Source of the DNA: Pseudoflavonifractor sp. An184
GTDB lineage: Bacteria > Bacillota > Clostridia > Oscillospirales > Oscillospiraceae
DNA length: 64,000 nt
Reading direction: 5' to 3'
Assembly (NCBI RefSeq): GCF_002160305.1
Contig: NZ_NFKI01000010.1
Coordinates: 1 to 64,000 of the forward strand
This document shows, piece by piece, positions 1 through 7,755 of this stretch. Each line of letters opens with the position of its first letter. Positions within the stretch are counted from its first letter, which is position 1. The notes beneath the pieces were generated by a model, which did no database searches, had not been told where the DNA came from, and worked only from the letters and a program-made list of their open reading frames with translations. The position numbers and the translations under genes are program-made.

Positions 1-409
1 GGACGGTCTTGTCGTCCTCCAGGATGGGCACCCGCTCGGGCTCGCCGTAGGTGGCGGCGGTGGAGGAGAAGACGATCTTATCCACCCCGTGCTCCACCAT
101 GGACTTCAGGAGCACCATGGTGCCGTGGAGGTTGTTGTCGTAATACTTCAAAGGGTCGGACATGGACTCCCCCACCTGGGAGGAGGCGGCAAAGTGGATC
201 ACGCCCTCGATGTGCTCCGCCTGGAACAGGGTGTCCAGGGCACCCTTGTCACGGATATCCAGCTGATAAAACTTTGCCTTGGGGTGGACGGCGGCCCGGA
301 AGCCGGTCTGAAGGTTGTCGGCCACCACCACCTCGCGGCCCGCGTCGATGAGTTCATATACCGTGTGGGAGCCGATGTAGCCGGCTCCGCCCAATACTAA
401 GATCGCCAT
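1..409 (-). CDS. galE: UDP-glucose 4-epimerase, N-terminal part (runs off window)
   Basis: Interconverts UDP-galactose and UDP-glucose in the Leloir pathway (cytoplasm, NAD-dependent). The reverse strand from the ATG at 409 begins [20 protein letters not shown], the GxxGxxG NAD-binding loop of extended SDR epimerases. It continues with a VIHFAA stretch and an STAATYGEP stretch typical of GalE around residues 75-130. The 3' part lies outside the window. It sits 37 bp downstream of galK on the same strand, so the two probably form a galKE operon. GC content is high, like galK and unlike the element to the right, so this is probably host chromosome. Confidence 0.93.
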   Translation of the reverse strand, partial: MAILVLGGAGYIGSHTVYELIDAGREVVVADNLQTGFRAAVHPKAKFYQLDIRDKGALDTLFQAEHIEGVIHFAASSQVGESMSDPLKYYDNNLHGTMVLLKSMVEHGVDKIVFSSTAATYGEPERVPILEDDKTV

Positions 410-446
410 AGTTCTATGCGCTCCTTTCTTCGATTCCGATCGAAAA

Positions 447-1739
447 TCAGCCCCAGAGGACGGTGCCGCCCACGGGGCGGATGCTCAGCACGTGGCAGCT
501 GCCCGCGCCCAGCGCGCTCTCCACCTGGGATTTGAAGGACTCCAGCAGGTCCAGGGGGACAAAGGCCTGGATGGTGCCGGCGAAGCCGCCGCCGTGCACC
601 CGGCAGGCGCCCCGGCCGTTCAGGGCCCGCTCGGCCACCGTCAGAGCCACGGCCATGGCCTGCTCCTGGACCGCCCCGGTGGGGGTGATATCCTGGAGCA
701 GCTCCCAGGAGGAGCGGCCCGACTGCTCCACCAGGGCCAGGAAGGCGTCCATGTCGCCCCGCTCCAGAGCGTCGGCCTCCTGCTCCGCGCGCCGGTCGTC
801 GGCAAAGAAGTGGAGGGCCCGGAGGACCGCCCGGTCTCCGGCTGCCTCCCGCAGCTGGGGCAGCTGGGAGAGCACCTGGGCCTCGTCCACCTCCCGCAGC
901 ACGTTTTTGCCGAAGAAGGCGGCCACCGCCCGCATCTCCTGGGGGATGGAGTCATACTCGCCGGTGAGGGCGGCGTGGCTGGCCCCCGAGTCCACAATGC
1001 ACAGTGCGTAGCCCAGGGCGTTCAGGTCCACCGCCACCGACCGCACCACGGGGGCGGCGGGGTCGGCGAAGTCGATGGCCACCGCGCCCCCCACGGAGGA
1101 GGCGGTCTGGTCCATGAGGCCGCTCTGCTTGCCGAAGTAGAGATTCTCAGCCTTCTGGCCCATCTGGGCGATCTCCACCGCCGTCAGCTCATCCCGGCAG
1201 AACAGGTGGTTTTCAATGACGCCCAGCAGCACCTCGCAGGCCGCCGAGGAGGACAGGCCGGAGCCGGGCAGCACGTTGGAGAGGGCGTAGGCGTCAAAGC
1301 CCGCCACAGGGTAGCCCCGCCGGGCGGCCTGGGCCGCCATCCCCCGCACCAGGGCGGCGGTGGACTCCTTCTCCTCCTCCTTGGGGTCCAGGGTGTCCAG
1401 CTCCACCTCCACCAGGGGCCAGCCCTCCGACTGGAAGCGGATGGTGTTGGTGCCGTTGGGGGCGGCGCAGGCCGAAAAATCCAGGTTCACCGCCGCGGCC
1501 AACACCCTGCCGTGCTGGTGGTCGGTGTGGTTGCCGCAGATCTCCGTGCGGCCCGGTGCGGAACACAGCGTCACAGGGGTGTCTTCCCCCCCGCCGAAGG
1601 TCCGCTGAAAGCCGTCCAGCAGCTGGGATACCCGCTGCCGGCCGGGCGCGGGGTCCCCGCACATCAGGCGGGCCAGAGCCTCGTCCAGCTCGCCGGCCGC
1701 CAGCGCAGTGCGTACTTCGCCCAATGTATGCATGGTCAT
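447..1739 (-). CDS. galK: galactokinase
   Basis: Phosphorylates galactose at C1 using ATP, feeding the Leloir pathway with the adjacent galE. The 430-aa product has all three GHMP-kinase signatures: the galactose-binding motif around residues 59-77 ([17 protein letters not shown]), the ATP-binding loop near 158-168 ([12 protein letters not shown]), and the C-terminal [13 protein letters not shown] near residue 385. Length is somewhat above the usual 390 aa because of an N-terminal extension ([12 protein letters not shown]). The ATG at 1739 is preceded by AAGGAG with 5 bases spacing; a second ATG two codons later is possible. The long open frames on the opposite strand are GC-driven shadows. 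Confidence 0.95.
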   Translation of the reverse strand: MTMHTLGEVRTALAAGELDEALARLMCGDPAPGRQRVSQLLDGFQRTFGGGEDTPVTLCSAPGRTEICGNHTDHQHGRVLAAAVNLDFSACAAPNGTNTIRFQSEGWPLVEVELDTLDPKEEEKESTAALVRGMAAQAARRGYPVAGFDAYALSNVLPGSGLSSSAACEVLLGVIENHLFCRDELTAVEIAQMGQKAENLYFGKQSGLMDQTASSVGGAVAIDFADPAAPVVRSVAVDLNALGYALCIVDSGASHAALTGEYDSIPQEMRAVAAFFGKNVLREVDEAQVLSQLPQLREAAGDRAVLRALHFFADDRRAEQEADALERGDMDAFLALVEQSGRSSWELLQDITPTGAVQEQAMAVALTVAERALNGRGACRVHGGGFAGTIQAFVPLDLLESFKSQVESALGAGSCHVLSIRPVGGTVLWG

Positions 1740-1985
1740 CCGAACTCCTTTTCACTCCGGGCAGGCCCGCCCGACTGCGCCGGCCGGCCCGGTCTTCTGT
1801 CTTTTTACCATAGCTCATCATAGCACATTGAGTCTGTATTTCCAAGTGTTTTACTTTTCCCCCTCAGTTATCAGAAAGGGACAGCTTCTGCTGTCCCCTT
1901 CTCAGTTTTAAGATATTAGGTTATAGCTGTAATGTTATACCAAGACTCTCCTATATCCTTTTGGCCCCTCCGTTATACACGCCCC
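1740..1985. other. intergenic boundary, chromosome to mobile element
   Basis: No gene seen. GC content falls sharply after about 1800. A hairpin GGGACAGC / GCTGTCCC (1878-1897, 4-base loop) followed by GTTTTA on the plus strand could be a weak terminator. The left boundary of the mobile region presumably lies here, but I found no copy of the tRNA-derived att sequence seen at 63268-63310. Confidence 0.4.
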
Positions 1986-2480
1986 TTATGTACGCCTCCC
2001 AGTAAAATATTCCGCCGCCCGGTATTCCAGCTCCGCCAGACTATTGATGCGGCGGTACTCAATGATCCGCTGCAGTTCCGGCAAAGCCAGAAAATATCTT
2101 TTCCAGATCTCCTCTCTGTCATAATCCTGCTGGTAGCGGCTCACGGCATAGTTAAAAACCGTCCTGCTTGCTATCGTACTGTTCTGCAGCTGGATTCTGT
2201 ACTTTCTGGGTGCCTTGTCACAGCCCAGCAAGTATGCCACCATATCCAGCACCCTCCGCACCGTCATGCGGGTGCTAAGAGATGTGACCGGATGGAGATA
2301 TTCCTCACCGAGGTCATCTGGATGAAACCCTTCTGTCAGATCGTCATGGGCAAGAGAGCGCTCCAGCAGCTCCGGGTACCGCTTCGTCAGCTGAATCATG
2401 GCTCTCATGTTGTCTCTCATATATGCAATTTGATTATAAAAAATGAACTCTTCCAGATGTTCCCGGCCCGCTTTATGCAC
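1986..2480 (-). CDS. unrecognised 164-aa protein, divergent from XRE regulator
   Basis: Not recognised. The product is mostly helical and charged, with a Tyr/Arg-rich C-terminus (YRRINSLAELEYRAAEYF) and no membrane segment. A longer frame opens at 2540, but the only good promoter for it (-35 at 2556-2551, -10 at 2533-2528) would start RNA near 2521. I therefore place the start at GTG 2480, preceded by GGGGGTGGAG. It is transcribed divergently from the XRE gene at 2644 through overlapping promoters, which suggests it is a partner or target of that regulator. Confidence 0.6.
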   Translation of the reverse strand: MHKAGREHLEEFIFYNQIAYMRDNMRAMIQLTKRYPELLERSLAHDDLTEGFHPDDLGEEYLHPVTSLSTRMTVRRVLDMVAYLLGCDKAPRKYRIQLQNSTIASRTVFNYAVSRYQQDYDREEIWKRYFLALPELQRIIEYRRINSLAELEYRAAEYFTGRRT

Positions 2481-2502
2481 AACTCCACCCCCTATTTTCA
2501 TC

Positions 2503-2531
2503 TTGACATAAGTTATTTTCAACAATATTAT
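2503..2531 (+). promoter_or_regulatory. plus-strand promoter for XRE gene
   Basis: TTGACA at 2503-2508, 17-bp spacer, TATTAT at 2526-2531. Near-consensus sigma-A promoter. Its -10 overlaps the -10 of the opposing promoter, so the two probably exclude each other. It drives the XRE gene at 2644 with a leader of about 105 nt. Confidence 0.75.
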
Positions 2532-2556
2532 AGGTTCCAACTTGTATAGATGTCAA
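2528..2556 (-). promoter_or_regulatory. minus-strand promoter for 1986-2480 gene
   Basis: Reading leftward: TTGACA (2556-2551), 17-bp spacer, TATAAT (2533-2528), a perfect consensus pair. It faces the plus-strand promoter and shares its -10 bases. Confidence 0.75.
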
Positions 2557-2643
2557 GGGTTCCCCTGCCTTTCTCACACTGTATAGCATTTTTAATTTCC
2601 GATAAAATAGAGAAAAACATAACCAAAGGACGGCAGGGGTGCA

Positions 2644-2985
2644 GTGAACCACAAAACAGATGAAAAAGTCGCTGAAATAGCTGCGAAACTGCGGAAAATC
2701 CGCGAATTGAAAAATCTCACACGGGAACAGTTCTGTGAACGCCTGGGAGAAAATGTGGAATATTGGGGCAAGATCGAACGCGGTGAGCAGACCATCAGCC
2801 TTGGAAAACTGCTTCAAGTCTGCGAGGTCTACCATATTCGTATCGAGGAGATCATAACGCTGGATTTTCAGGAACGAGACACACAACAGCTCCGTGACTC
2901 CGTTGTAGCTCTGCTCGATGAGTGCGATTACCACCAGCTTGAAATCATTCACAAATTTATCACGGACATTGCCAAGGCCATGTAA
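2644..2985 (+). CDS. XRE-family HTH transcriptional regulator
   Basis: Probable repressor or switch regulator. The 113-aa product has an N-terminal helix-turn-helix of the Cro/CI type around residues 12-65 (LRKIRELKNLTREQFCERLG ... YWGKIERGEQ), followed by a short helical C-terminus. The start is GTG 2644; AGGGG lies 5 bases upstream. It is expressed from the promoter at 2503-2531, which overlaps the divergent promoter of the 1986-2480 gene, so autoregulation and cross-regulation are likely (inference). Confidence 0.85.
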   Translation: MNHKTDEKVAEIAAKLRKIRELKNLTREQFCERLGENVEYWGKIERGEQTISLGKLLQVCEVYHIRIEEIITLDFQERDTQQLRDSVVALLDECDYHQLEIIHKFITDIAKAM

Positions 2986-3101
2986 TCAGCCTTTCGGATG
3001 CTTGTCGGCTTTTCTTTGCTGAGGCAAGCAAAAGTCATCCGATTTGTGGCAACATATCCACATCTATGACATAACCGCAATTTTATTATATCGGGAGGTC
3101 A

Positions 3102-3230
3102 ATGAGAGGCCAAGATACAAGAGAATACAGCATCGCAACAATCTATCAAATCACCTGGCGGAATTTCAAACAGACACATACTGCAGGAGGTAAACAGAAA
3201 TGGCAGGAAATTCCCACCGTGAGATTGTAG
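3102..3230 (+). CDS. small ORF, 42 aa
   Basis: Starts at ATG 3102 after GGGAGG (3-base spacing). The product begins MRGQDTREYSIATIYQITWR and is basic with no membrane segment. It overlaps the next small ORF (3200-3277) in another frame. It lies between the XRE gene and a strong terminator at 3319-3350, so it sits in a transcribed unit. No family recognised; support is only the ribosome site and position. Confidence 0.4.
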   Translation: MRGQDTREYSIATIYQITWRNFKQTHTAGGKQKWQEIPTVRL

Positions 3231-3277
3231 TGCATCGCCAAGGGCCTTTTTGTCAGGCCGGACAGCCAGGGAGGTAG
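3200..3277 (+). CDS. small ORF, 25 aa, nested frame
   Basis: ATG 3200 has an ideal AGGAGG eight bases upstream. The product is MAGNSHREIVVHRQGPFCQA followed by GQPGR. It overlaps the last 31 bases of the 42-aa ORF in a different frame, so its ribosome site lies inside that ORF, an arrangement suggesting coupled translation. The terminator at 3319-3350 follows within 45 bp. No family recognised. Confidence 0.4.
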   Translation: MAGNSHREIVVHRQGPFCQAGQPGR

Positions 3278-3318
3278 AGCCGGCCCCCATCATAATCCAA
3301 TATATTCCATCATCAGTG

Positions 3319-3352
3319 ACCTGCGCACCGTAAGGTGCGCAGGTCTTTTTTA
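3319..3352 (+). terminator. strong intrinsic terminator
   Basis: Perfect 11-bp stem ACCTGCGCACC / GGTGCGCAGGT with GTAA loop, then CTTTTTTAT. It ends the XRE/small-ORF unit. Bases 2986-3101 before it hold nothing else I can call. Confidence 0.85.
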
Positions 3353-3484
3353 TGTCGAATTAGGGAAGAACATTGGATTTAGCGGCGAGATACATCGAAA
3401 CGGCCGCAGCTTGGTCAGGTGCCGCTCCCCTCCCTCCATGCAGTGTTCATATCCACGAACGATCCGCATAGGAGGGAAATACAA

Positions 3485-3898
3485 ATGACACAGAGAAATG
3501 ACGGCCGCGGCGAGATCAACTTATTGCAAAATCACTTTACCGCTTACCTGACTGTGGCCGTGCGGCGCTGTAAAAGCAGGTACCTGGAGGACCTGCGCAA
3601 ATTAGCCGTGTATGAACCCAGCTATGATTTCCAGGAGACGCCCTTAGACTCCACAGAAGAACCCGATCTTCTCTCCGGCCTCCCTCTCATGGACACCATT
3701 GAGAACAAGGCGGTCTATCGTGCGCTCAAATCCATGGCGCCTCGGGATCTGGAGGTATTGCTCGATCTCATCGTCTATGAGATGAAGCCGGCAGAGCTCG
3801 CGCAAAAACTTGGGCTCACCTACCAAGGCGCCATGGCCGTATATTACCGCGCCAGAAAAAAGCTGCTCCAGCAGCTGAAGGAGGACGAGAAAGCATGA
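3485..3898 (+). CDS. sigma-70-like factor, region-4 subunit
   Basis: A 137-aa protein whose C-terminal half (residues about 85-135, RDLEVLLDLIVYEMKPAELA ... GLTYQGAMAVYYRARKKLL) is a sigma region 4-type HTH that reads a -35 element. The N-terminal half (NHFTAYLTVAVRRCKSRYL) is helical and may contact core RNA polymerase. An earlier in-frame ATG (3419) is unlikely because ATG 3485 has AGGAGGG seven bases upstream. The next gene overlaps it by ATGA and carries a region-2-like segment. The pair resembles the split sigma factor SigO/RsoA of Bacillus subtilis. Such genes are common in clostridial conjugative elements. Confidence 0.7.
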   Translation: MTQRNDGRGEINLLQNHFTAYLTVAVRRCKSRYLEDLRKLAVYEPSYDFQETPLDSTEEPDLLSGLPLMDTIENKAVYRALKSMAPRDLEVLLDLIVYEMKPAELAQKLGLTYQGAMAVYYRARKKLLQQLKEDEKA

Positions 3899-4077
3899 AT
3901 TTCAGGGAATTGCTGCTCCATGCAAAAGCCGGGGACCCGGCAGCTCAGGACCGCATGATACGCCTTTACGATCCTCTGCTCAGCAGTATGGCCTGGCATG
4001 ACGGGATCTTCGATGAAGATCTCTACCAGGAGCTAAGGATCACTCTCTTGAAGTGTATCCACACCTTCCCGGTATAA
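3895..4077 (+). CDS. small sigma region-2-like partner (HTH_16 type)
   Basis: A 60-aa protein (MNFRELLLHAKAGDPAAQDR ...) with the look of the sigma-70 region 2 N-terminus: AKAGDPAAQDRMIRLYDPLL, then DEDLYQELRITLLKCIHTF, which parallels the core-binding helix. The start overlaps the upstream stop (ATGA), so translation is coupled. It probably supplies region 2 to the region-4 protein encoded at 3485, by analogy with RsoA and SigO. A strong terminator follows at 4091. Confidence 0.65.
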   Translation: MNFRELLLHAKAGDPAAQDRMIRLYDPLLSSMAWHDGIFDEDLYQELRITLLKCIHTFPV

Positions 4078-4090
4078 GCGCCGGTACATA

Positions 4091-4131
4091 AAAGGAAGGC
4101 CCGGACTCAAAATAAGTCCGGGCCTTCCTTT
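4091..4131. terminator. bidirectional terminator between converging operons
   Basis: Perfect 17-bp stem AAAGGAAGGCCCGGACT / AGTCCGGGCCTTCCTTT with a 7-base loop. The A-run on one side and T-run on the other let it stop transcription both from the sigma pair (plus) and from the long minus operon to the right. Confidence 0.9.
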
Positions 4132-4194
4132 CTTCAGCCGTCGGCCGCACTGCTCCCCCGCAGCGCACCGGCCGCTCTATTCAGTGCCGCCCAT

Positions 4195-4368
4195 TCATGA
4201 GGCAGCCTTTTCCCATGCTTCATCCTCGTGCAATTCGCCGCTGGTGACTCCCTTCCAAAGTGCAAGCAGAATCTGTGTGCGGGTGATGCTGGACAGTTCC
4301 GACCAATCCAGCAGGATGCCGTCCAGCTCGATTGTAAATGCCGCACACCAGGTCCCCCATTTCGTCAT
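4195..4368 (-). CDS. unrecognised 57-aa protein, translationally coupled
   Basis: Starts at ATG 4368, overlapping the stop of the upstream gene in CTATGA, with AGGAGG nine bases before it. The product begins MTKWGTWCAAFTIELDGILL and is an acidic, Trp-rich small protein with a coherent composition to its stop at 4195. It is the last gene of the minus operon before the terminator at 4091-4131. Two other frames are open here but lack ribosome sites. Function unknown. Confidence 0.6.
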   Translation of the reverse strand: MTKWGTWCAAFTIELDGILLDWSELSSITRTQILLALWKGVTSGELHEDEAWEKAAS

Positions 4369-4688
4369 AGCGCAGGACCTCCTCTCTCAAAGAGCGCCGC
4401 CAACAGCGCCGCCATCTCCCTCTGCGTCTTGCATCTTCGCTTGAGGACCATTTTGTGGTCAAGGCCCATTTCATCCCGCCGCACGACACTCAGCTCCAGC
4501 ACGCCGTTTTTCTCGACGATCCAGAACCGTCTGCCGCCGGTCGGGTCCCGTGCCACAATCCACAGCGGTCCCAAGGGTTGCCCATGCCGTTGCTCGGGCC
4601 GCCTGCCGAAGCTGTAATCGTCATAGAGAAACCGGCGGTCCGCCCGGCGGCGCCGGTCCATCACTTCGTAGATCAATCGGTACTTCAT
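4365..4688 (-). CDS. unrecognised 107-aa basic protein
   Basis: Starts at ATG 4688 after GGGAGGAG. The N-terminus is very rich in Arg (MDRRRRADRRFLYDDYSFGR); a beta-rich middle (LWIVARDPTGGRRFWIVEKN) and a helical C-terminus follow. It is coupled by a 4-base overlap to the 57-aa gene downstream. No domain recognised. It belongs to the minus-strand series of small element genes. Confidence 0.6.
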   Translation of the reverse strand: MKYRLIYEVMDRRRRADRRFLYDDYSFGRRPEQRHGQPLGPLWIVARDPTGGRRFWIVEKNGVLELSVVRRDEMGLDHKMVLKRRCKTQREMAALLAALFERGGPAL

Positions 4689-4739
4689 ATCTGCTCCTCC
4701 CAGTCATGTTTCGCGGTCCAGGCGGGCAGGCCGCAGGAA

Positions 4740-5207
4740 TCACACCTCTGCCGCCCCGCCTTCCGTGTAGTCGAAGTCGATGCATCCGTCCCGCTCCGTC
4801 AGTCGAGGCGGTCGCTCATGCACCAGCTGAAAGCGGCACTCACCTTGATGCTGGTAGGGGCAGCCTGCGGATTCGCATTCCAGGCCCTGCCACGCCTTCT
4901 GCTCTGATCCATTGGCGCCATAAAGCAGGTAGGCCACGCCCCGGCTGTGGCGCTCATCGAACCACCGCCAGATCTCCTCCCGCGCCGTGCCGGCATCCCA
5001 CTCCAGGAAGGGGGCTTCCATACGCTCTGTCTCCGGGTTCATGGGCACATCGGAAAACTGTGCCCACAGTTCTTCCAAAGCCTCATCCCGCTCCTGCAGC
5101 GGTTCTATGTCCAGCAGTCCATCCATCACTGTGGAATATTGGCAATATTCAATGGTCTGGTGCAATTCATCCATCGTATCGATAGCCCTCTGTTTCACAT
5201 CATTCAT
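4740..5207 (-). CDS. conserved hypothetical protein, 155 aa
   Basis: An acidic, helix-rich protein with a central segment (EEIWRWFDERHSRGVAYLLY) and three cysteines in the last third (LECESAGCPYQHQGEC) that may bind metal. I recall similar proteins from clostridial mobile elements but no assigned function. The start ATG 5207 lies inside the stop of the upstream gene (ATGA overlap), so the two are translated together. Confidence 0.65.
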   Translation of the reverse strand: MNDVKQRAIDTMDELHQTIEYCQYSTVMDGLLDIEPLQERDEALEELWAQFSDVPMNPETERMEAPFLEWDAGTAREEIWRWFDERHSRGVAYLLYGANGSEQKAWQGLECESAGCPYQHQGECRFQLVHERPPRLTERDGCIDFDYTEGGAAEV

Positions 5208-5722
5208 TTTTCTTCCCCCTGCGGCTTATAAAATGTCGACACCGGGATGATCGTCGAGTAATCATAACAGAAGAAAAAATACGGCCGTAATCCATTGTCG
5301 ATCTCAATGACCTCCCCTATGGCCATGTTTTCGTCGATCTCAGCCAGATCTCTCCCCTTGTGGTACATTTTGAAGAATTGCCGGGCCGTCAAGTTCGTCG
5401 TTGTCTCTGTACGCAGCTTGTAATGAAAACTGTGGGGACTGATATAGGCGGGCGCTGGCTTTCCTCTCTGCGGCAGACTATCCAACTCCATCAGTCTGCT
5501 CCACTCGTCCCGAAACCCATAGATTCGAAGTACCGGCGGCGTAATGCGCCGCGGGCACCAGGACGGCGCCTTCATTTTCGGATCAGATGCCCGGAATCTT
5601 TTAGGGTTTTTCCGTTTAGGAAAGCCTGCGCAGTACCGAGTCTCGCTGATCCCGCCCCCCTGGATCACCAGGTCGTTGCAGATGTAGCAGCCCGGCTCGT
5701 GAAATGTATATTTAACTTTCAT
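5204..5722 (-). CDS. unrecognised 172-aa protein with N-terminal cysteine pairs
   Basis: Begins MKVKYTFHEPGCYICNDLVI. Cysteines C-x2-C (residues 12-15) and later YC and WCPRR could form a zinc site. Basic middle (FPKRKNPKRFRASDPKMK), aromatic C-terminus. The start overlaps the stop of the 31-aa gene upstream and its end overlaps the next start, so it sits in a tightly coupled chain. No family recognised. Confidence 0.6.
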   Translation of the reverse strand: MKVKYTFHEPGCYICNDLVIQGGGISETRYCAGFPKRKNPKRFRASDPKMKAPSWCPRRITPPVLRIYGFRDEWSRLMELDSLPQRGKPAPAYISPHSFHYKLRTETTTNLTARQFFKMYHKGRDLAEIDENMAIGEVIEIDNGLRPYFFFCYDYSTIIPVSTFYKPQGEEK

Positions 5723-5814
5723 ATTCCTGTTCTCTCCTTCTTATCTGGGACAGCGCCGTCAAGCCGCTCTGCCCACAATTTGATCTTCCTCAGGCAATCA
5801 GCCGGCTCCCACAT
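5719..5814 (-). CDS. 31-aa small protein, coupled
   Basis: ATG 5814 has CAGGAG six bases upstream. The product begins MWEPADCLRKIKLWAERLDG and ends in KKERTGI. Its TGA overlaps the ATG of the 172-aa gene, a typical coupling arrangement. No family recognised. Confidence 0.45.
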   Translation of the reverse strand: MWEPADCLRKIKLWAERLDGAVPDKKERTGI

Positions 5815-5870
5815 TTTCTTCTCCTGCTTGAGAAACCTCTGACGCGAGACACACCGGCCACACCTTCTGC

Positions 5871-6071
5871 TTACTCTGAGTCGTCGCAGAAATTAGCCAC
5901 TGTGAATGCGCTTTCGCGAAGTTCTGCGTCGCGGTGCAATTCCTCCTCGTAGGCACAGAGCTGTCTGCAATCTCTATAGTCCTGATTGATGTCGATGATC
6001 TCGATTTCTGCGTCCCCATCGGTCAAAACGCTTGTCACAATTCCGTCCACGATTATCACTTTGATCCTCAT
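5871..6071 (-). CDS. conserved small acidic protein, 66 aa
   Basis: Begins MRIKVIIVDGIVTSVLTDGD and runs through AEIEIIDINQDY to an acidic C-terminus. This looks like a small beta-strand protein often seen in clostridial elements, function unknown. The frame is open further upstream to 6140, but the ATG at 6071 has TGGAGG with 8 bases spacing and is the likelier start. Confidence 0.6.
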   Translation of the reverse strand: MRIKVIIVDGIVTSVLTDGDAEIEIIDINQDYRDCRQLCAYEEELHRDAELRESAFTVANFCDDSE

Positions 6072-6236
6072 AGCACCATACCTCCAATCCTTATAGGGCA
6101 TACGGCCGTCTTCTCCGGACTTCCAGCGTTTTTCTGCCAAAGGAGGTCTCAGGCCGCGAAAACGCAGCCTGGACCCTTTATTCTTCTTTTGTCAGCAAAA
6201 TGTCCGCATGTATCTGTTCCAAGGAGATCTCCACTA

Positions 6237-6962
6237 TTAAGAAGCATACTCCCGTTCAATGGGAAGTTCCGGCTTCCTATCTGCCTCAGTGGGCGCGATA
6301 CGACGGCTCACATCAAACGCCATCCCATCCTCGAAGCCCTCCTTCGCATAGGCAGCACCGGCGCCGCGCATATCTGCCTTTGCATAGACAGAAGGCGGCT
6401 TGTAGCTGGCAATGGCGGCCTCCACCTCTTGGGGAACAACCAGGACCAGTCCCCACTCCTGATGCTGCTCCTGCTGTTGTACATAGGCGATCTTCAGCCC
6501 GCGGGCAAATCCGAATCCATATCCATTGCACATCTTCCGAATGTCGTTCGCAGGATATCCTTTCTCTCGATTTTCCTTTCGGATCTCATTGACCCGCACT
6601 TTGACGCAGTCATAGGCATAGAGGAAAATTTCTTTGCAGATGGCAAAGTCTTCTTCCAAACCAGCAAATCCGACCGCCACTATCTTCGCGCCCTTCGTCC
6701 GTCTTCGGAATGCTTTGCAGCAGTAATTTGTGGCAATGACTGCTGCAAGTTCCACTGCCCAGCTATCCGTCATTTTGGTGCAGCTGACGCCCACAGTCTG
6801 AACAATTACACTGGACCTCTCTTCACGTTTAATATCCTCTGGACACAGCTTGTGCTGAGCCATAATCGCTCTGGCTTTCAGCAGCGCAGCTCTGGCCTCA
6901 TTCTCATCGGAGCTGTCTGCCAGCGATAATAATTTGGCAATTTTATCGCGAATATCACTCAC
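6237..6962 (-). CDS. DUF2786 / DUF7168 domain protein
   Basis: The 241-aa product has an N-terminal helical hairpin around residues 5-45 (DKIAKLLSLADSSDENEARA, then ALLKARAIMAQHKL), the hallmark of DUF2786. A larger domain follows with cysteines (ATNYCCKAF) and a glycine-rich GYGFGFARGLKIAY motif. The family is common in phages and plasmids and its function is not established. The start ATG 6962 is followed by the expected MSDIRDKI. It lies in the minus operon of small element genes. Confidence 0.8.
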   Translation of the reverse strand: MSDIRDKIAKLLSLADSSDENEARAALLKARAIMAQHKLCPEDIKREERSSVIVQTVGVSCTKMTDSWAVELAAVIATNYCCKAFRRRTKGAKIVAVGFAGLEEDFAICKEIFLYAYDCVKVRVNEIRKENREKGYPANDIRKMCNGYGFGFARGLKIAYVQQQEQHQEWGLVLVVPQEVEAAIASYKPPSVYAKADMRGAGAAYAKEGFEDGMAFDVSRRIAPTEADRKPELPIEREYAS

Positions 6963-6988
6963 TGTATTGTTCCTCCTTCATCTTTTTC

Positions 6989-7684
6989 TCAGAACCAAAT
7001 CAGGTTTATACCTCCGAGTATATAGATCCGGTCCATGATGGAGTTCATATCCACCCGGGCCCCTATCATGTTCTCCCTGGCATTCCACAGTCTGATTTTC
7101 TTCTGAAGCCAGGCGTCTGCCGCAGGGACGCAAAAGGCACCCTGGCCATTGCAGACCAGCTGACCACAGAACTCCTCGTAGACGCTCATTTCCCCCTGTG
7201 CCACTTTCCGCCGCCGGTCGCCATAAAAATTGATCTCACCCAGAAAGGCAGCGCCATGGAGCAGCTTCATAGCCGCTATTTTTTCACGGTTCCAGTCGTT
7301 GTATTTTTCGTCCGACTCTCGGACAGCCAGATAACCTCCGCTCCTCATCACATACTCCTGCTGGCGGCTGGTTGCCAGAGCGAGTCTGACCGCTCCCTCC
7401 AAAACCTCACGCCACCGGCTGGAGCGAAGATCCAGTTTTCCCTTGTTGGCAAAATTCGTATCCGGTCGGCCTTCCGCATTGATATTTTCAAAACGCCAAA
7501 ACGGTCCCTGGGAAACGCCCCGCCTGGCAGGCCCGCCGTTCTCGTCCTCTCCCAGGTCATAGAACAGCACTGTATTTCTCTCTCTTCCGACCTCGTTTGG
7601 GCATACTGCCACAACTCCAAGTCTGGCCGCAATTTCAGACAGCGCCTCCTGCTGAAGTGCGCTTTTGGGGTCCTGCATACCCAT
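6989..7684 (-). CDS. unrecognised 231-aa protein
   Basis: No family recognised. A mixed alpha/beta soluble protein with a C-terminal hydrophobic end (DRIYILGGINLIWF). The first ATG (7690) is only 2 bases after AAAGGAG; the second (7684) has 8 bases spacing and is preferred. It is followed after 26 bp by the DUF2786 gene. Confidence 0.6.
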   Translation of the reverse strand: MGMQDPKSALQQEALSEIAARLGVVAVCPNEVGRERNTVLFYDLGEDENGGPARRGVSQGPFWRFENINAEGRPDTNFANKGKLDLRSSRWREVLEGAVRLALATSRQQEYVMRSGGYLAVRESDEKYNDWNREKIAAMKLLHGAAFLGEINFYGDRRRKVAQGEMSVYEEFCGQLVCNGQGAFCVPAADAWLQKKIRLWNARENMIGARVDMNSIMDRIYILGGINLIWF

Positions 7685-7755
7685 TTGCATTACTCCTTTC
7701 TGCTCTCATTTCTCTGACGGCATCCCTCGTGGTTTTAACCCAGTCAGGGCAGATT

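Noticed and set aside
492-1823. Long plus-strand open frame opposite galK (443 aa)
   Set aside because: Pro/Gly/His-rich composition without domains; caused by GC-rich codon bias of galK on the other strand.
1740-2000. Left att copy of the tRNA-Thr fragment
   Set aside because: Searched by eye for GGAGCTGCTACCC and GAACTGGGG; neither is present, so the left boundary is not proven.
2473-2952. 159-aa minus-strand frame opposite the XRE gene
   Set aside because: Overlaps a clear HTH gene and both promoters; no ribosome site.
4134-4489. Two overlapping minus-strand frames (70 and 89 aa)
   Set aside because: No ribosome sites; the third frame (4195-4368) has AGGAGG and stop/start coupling.
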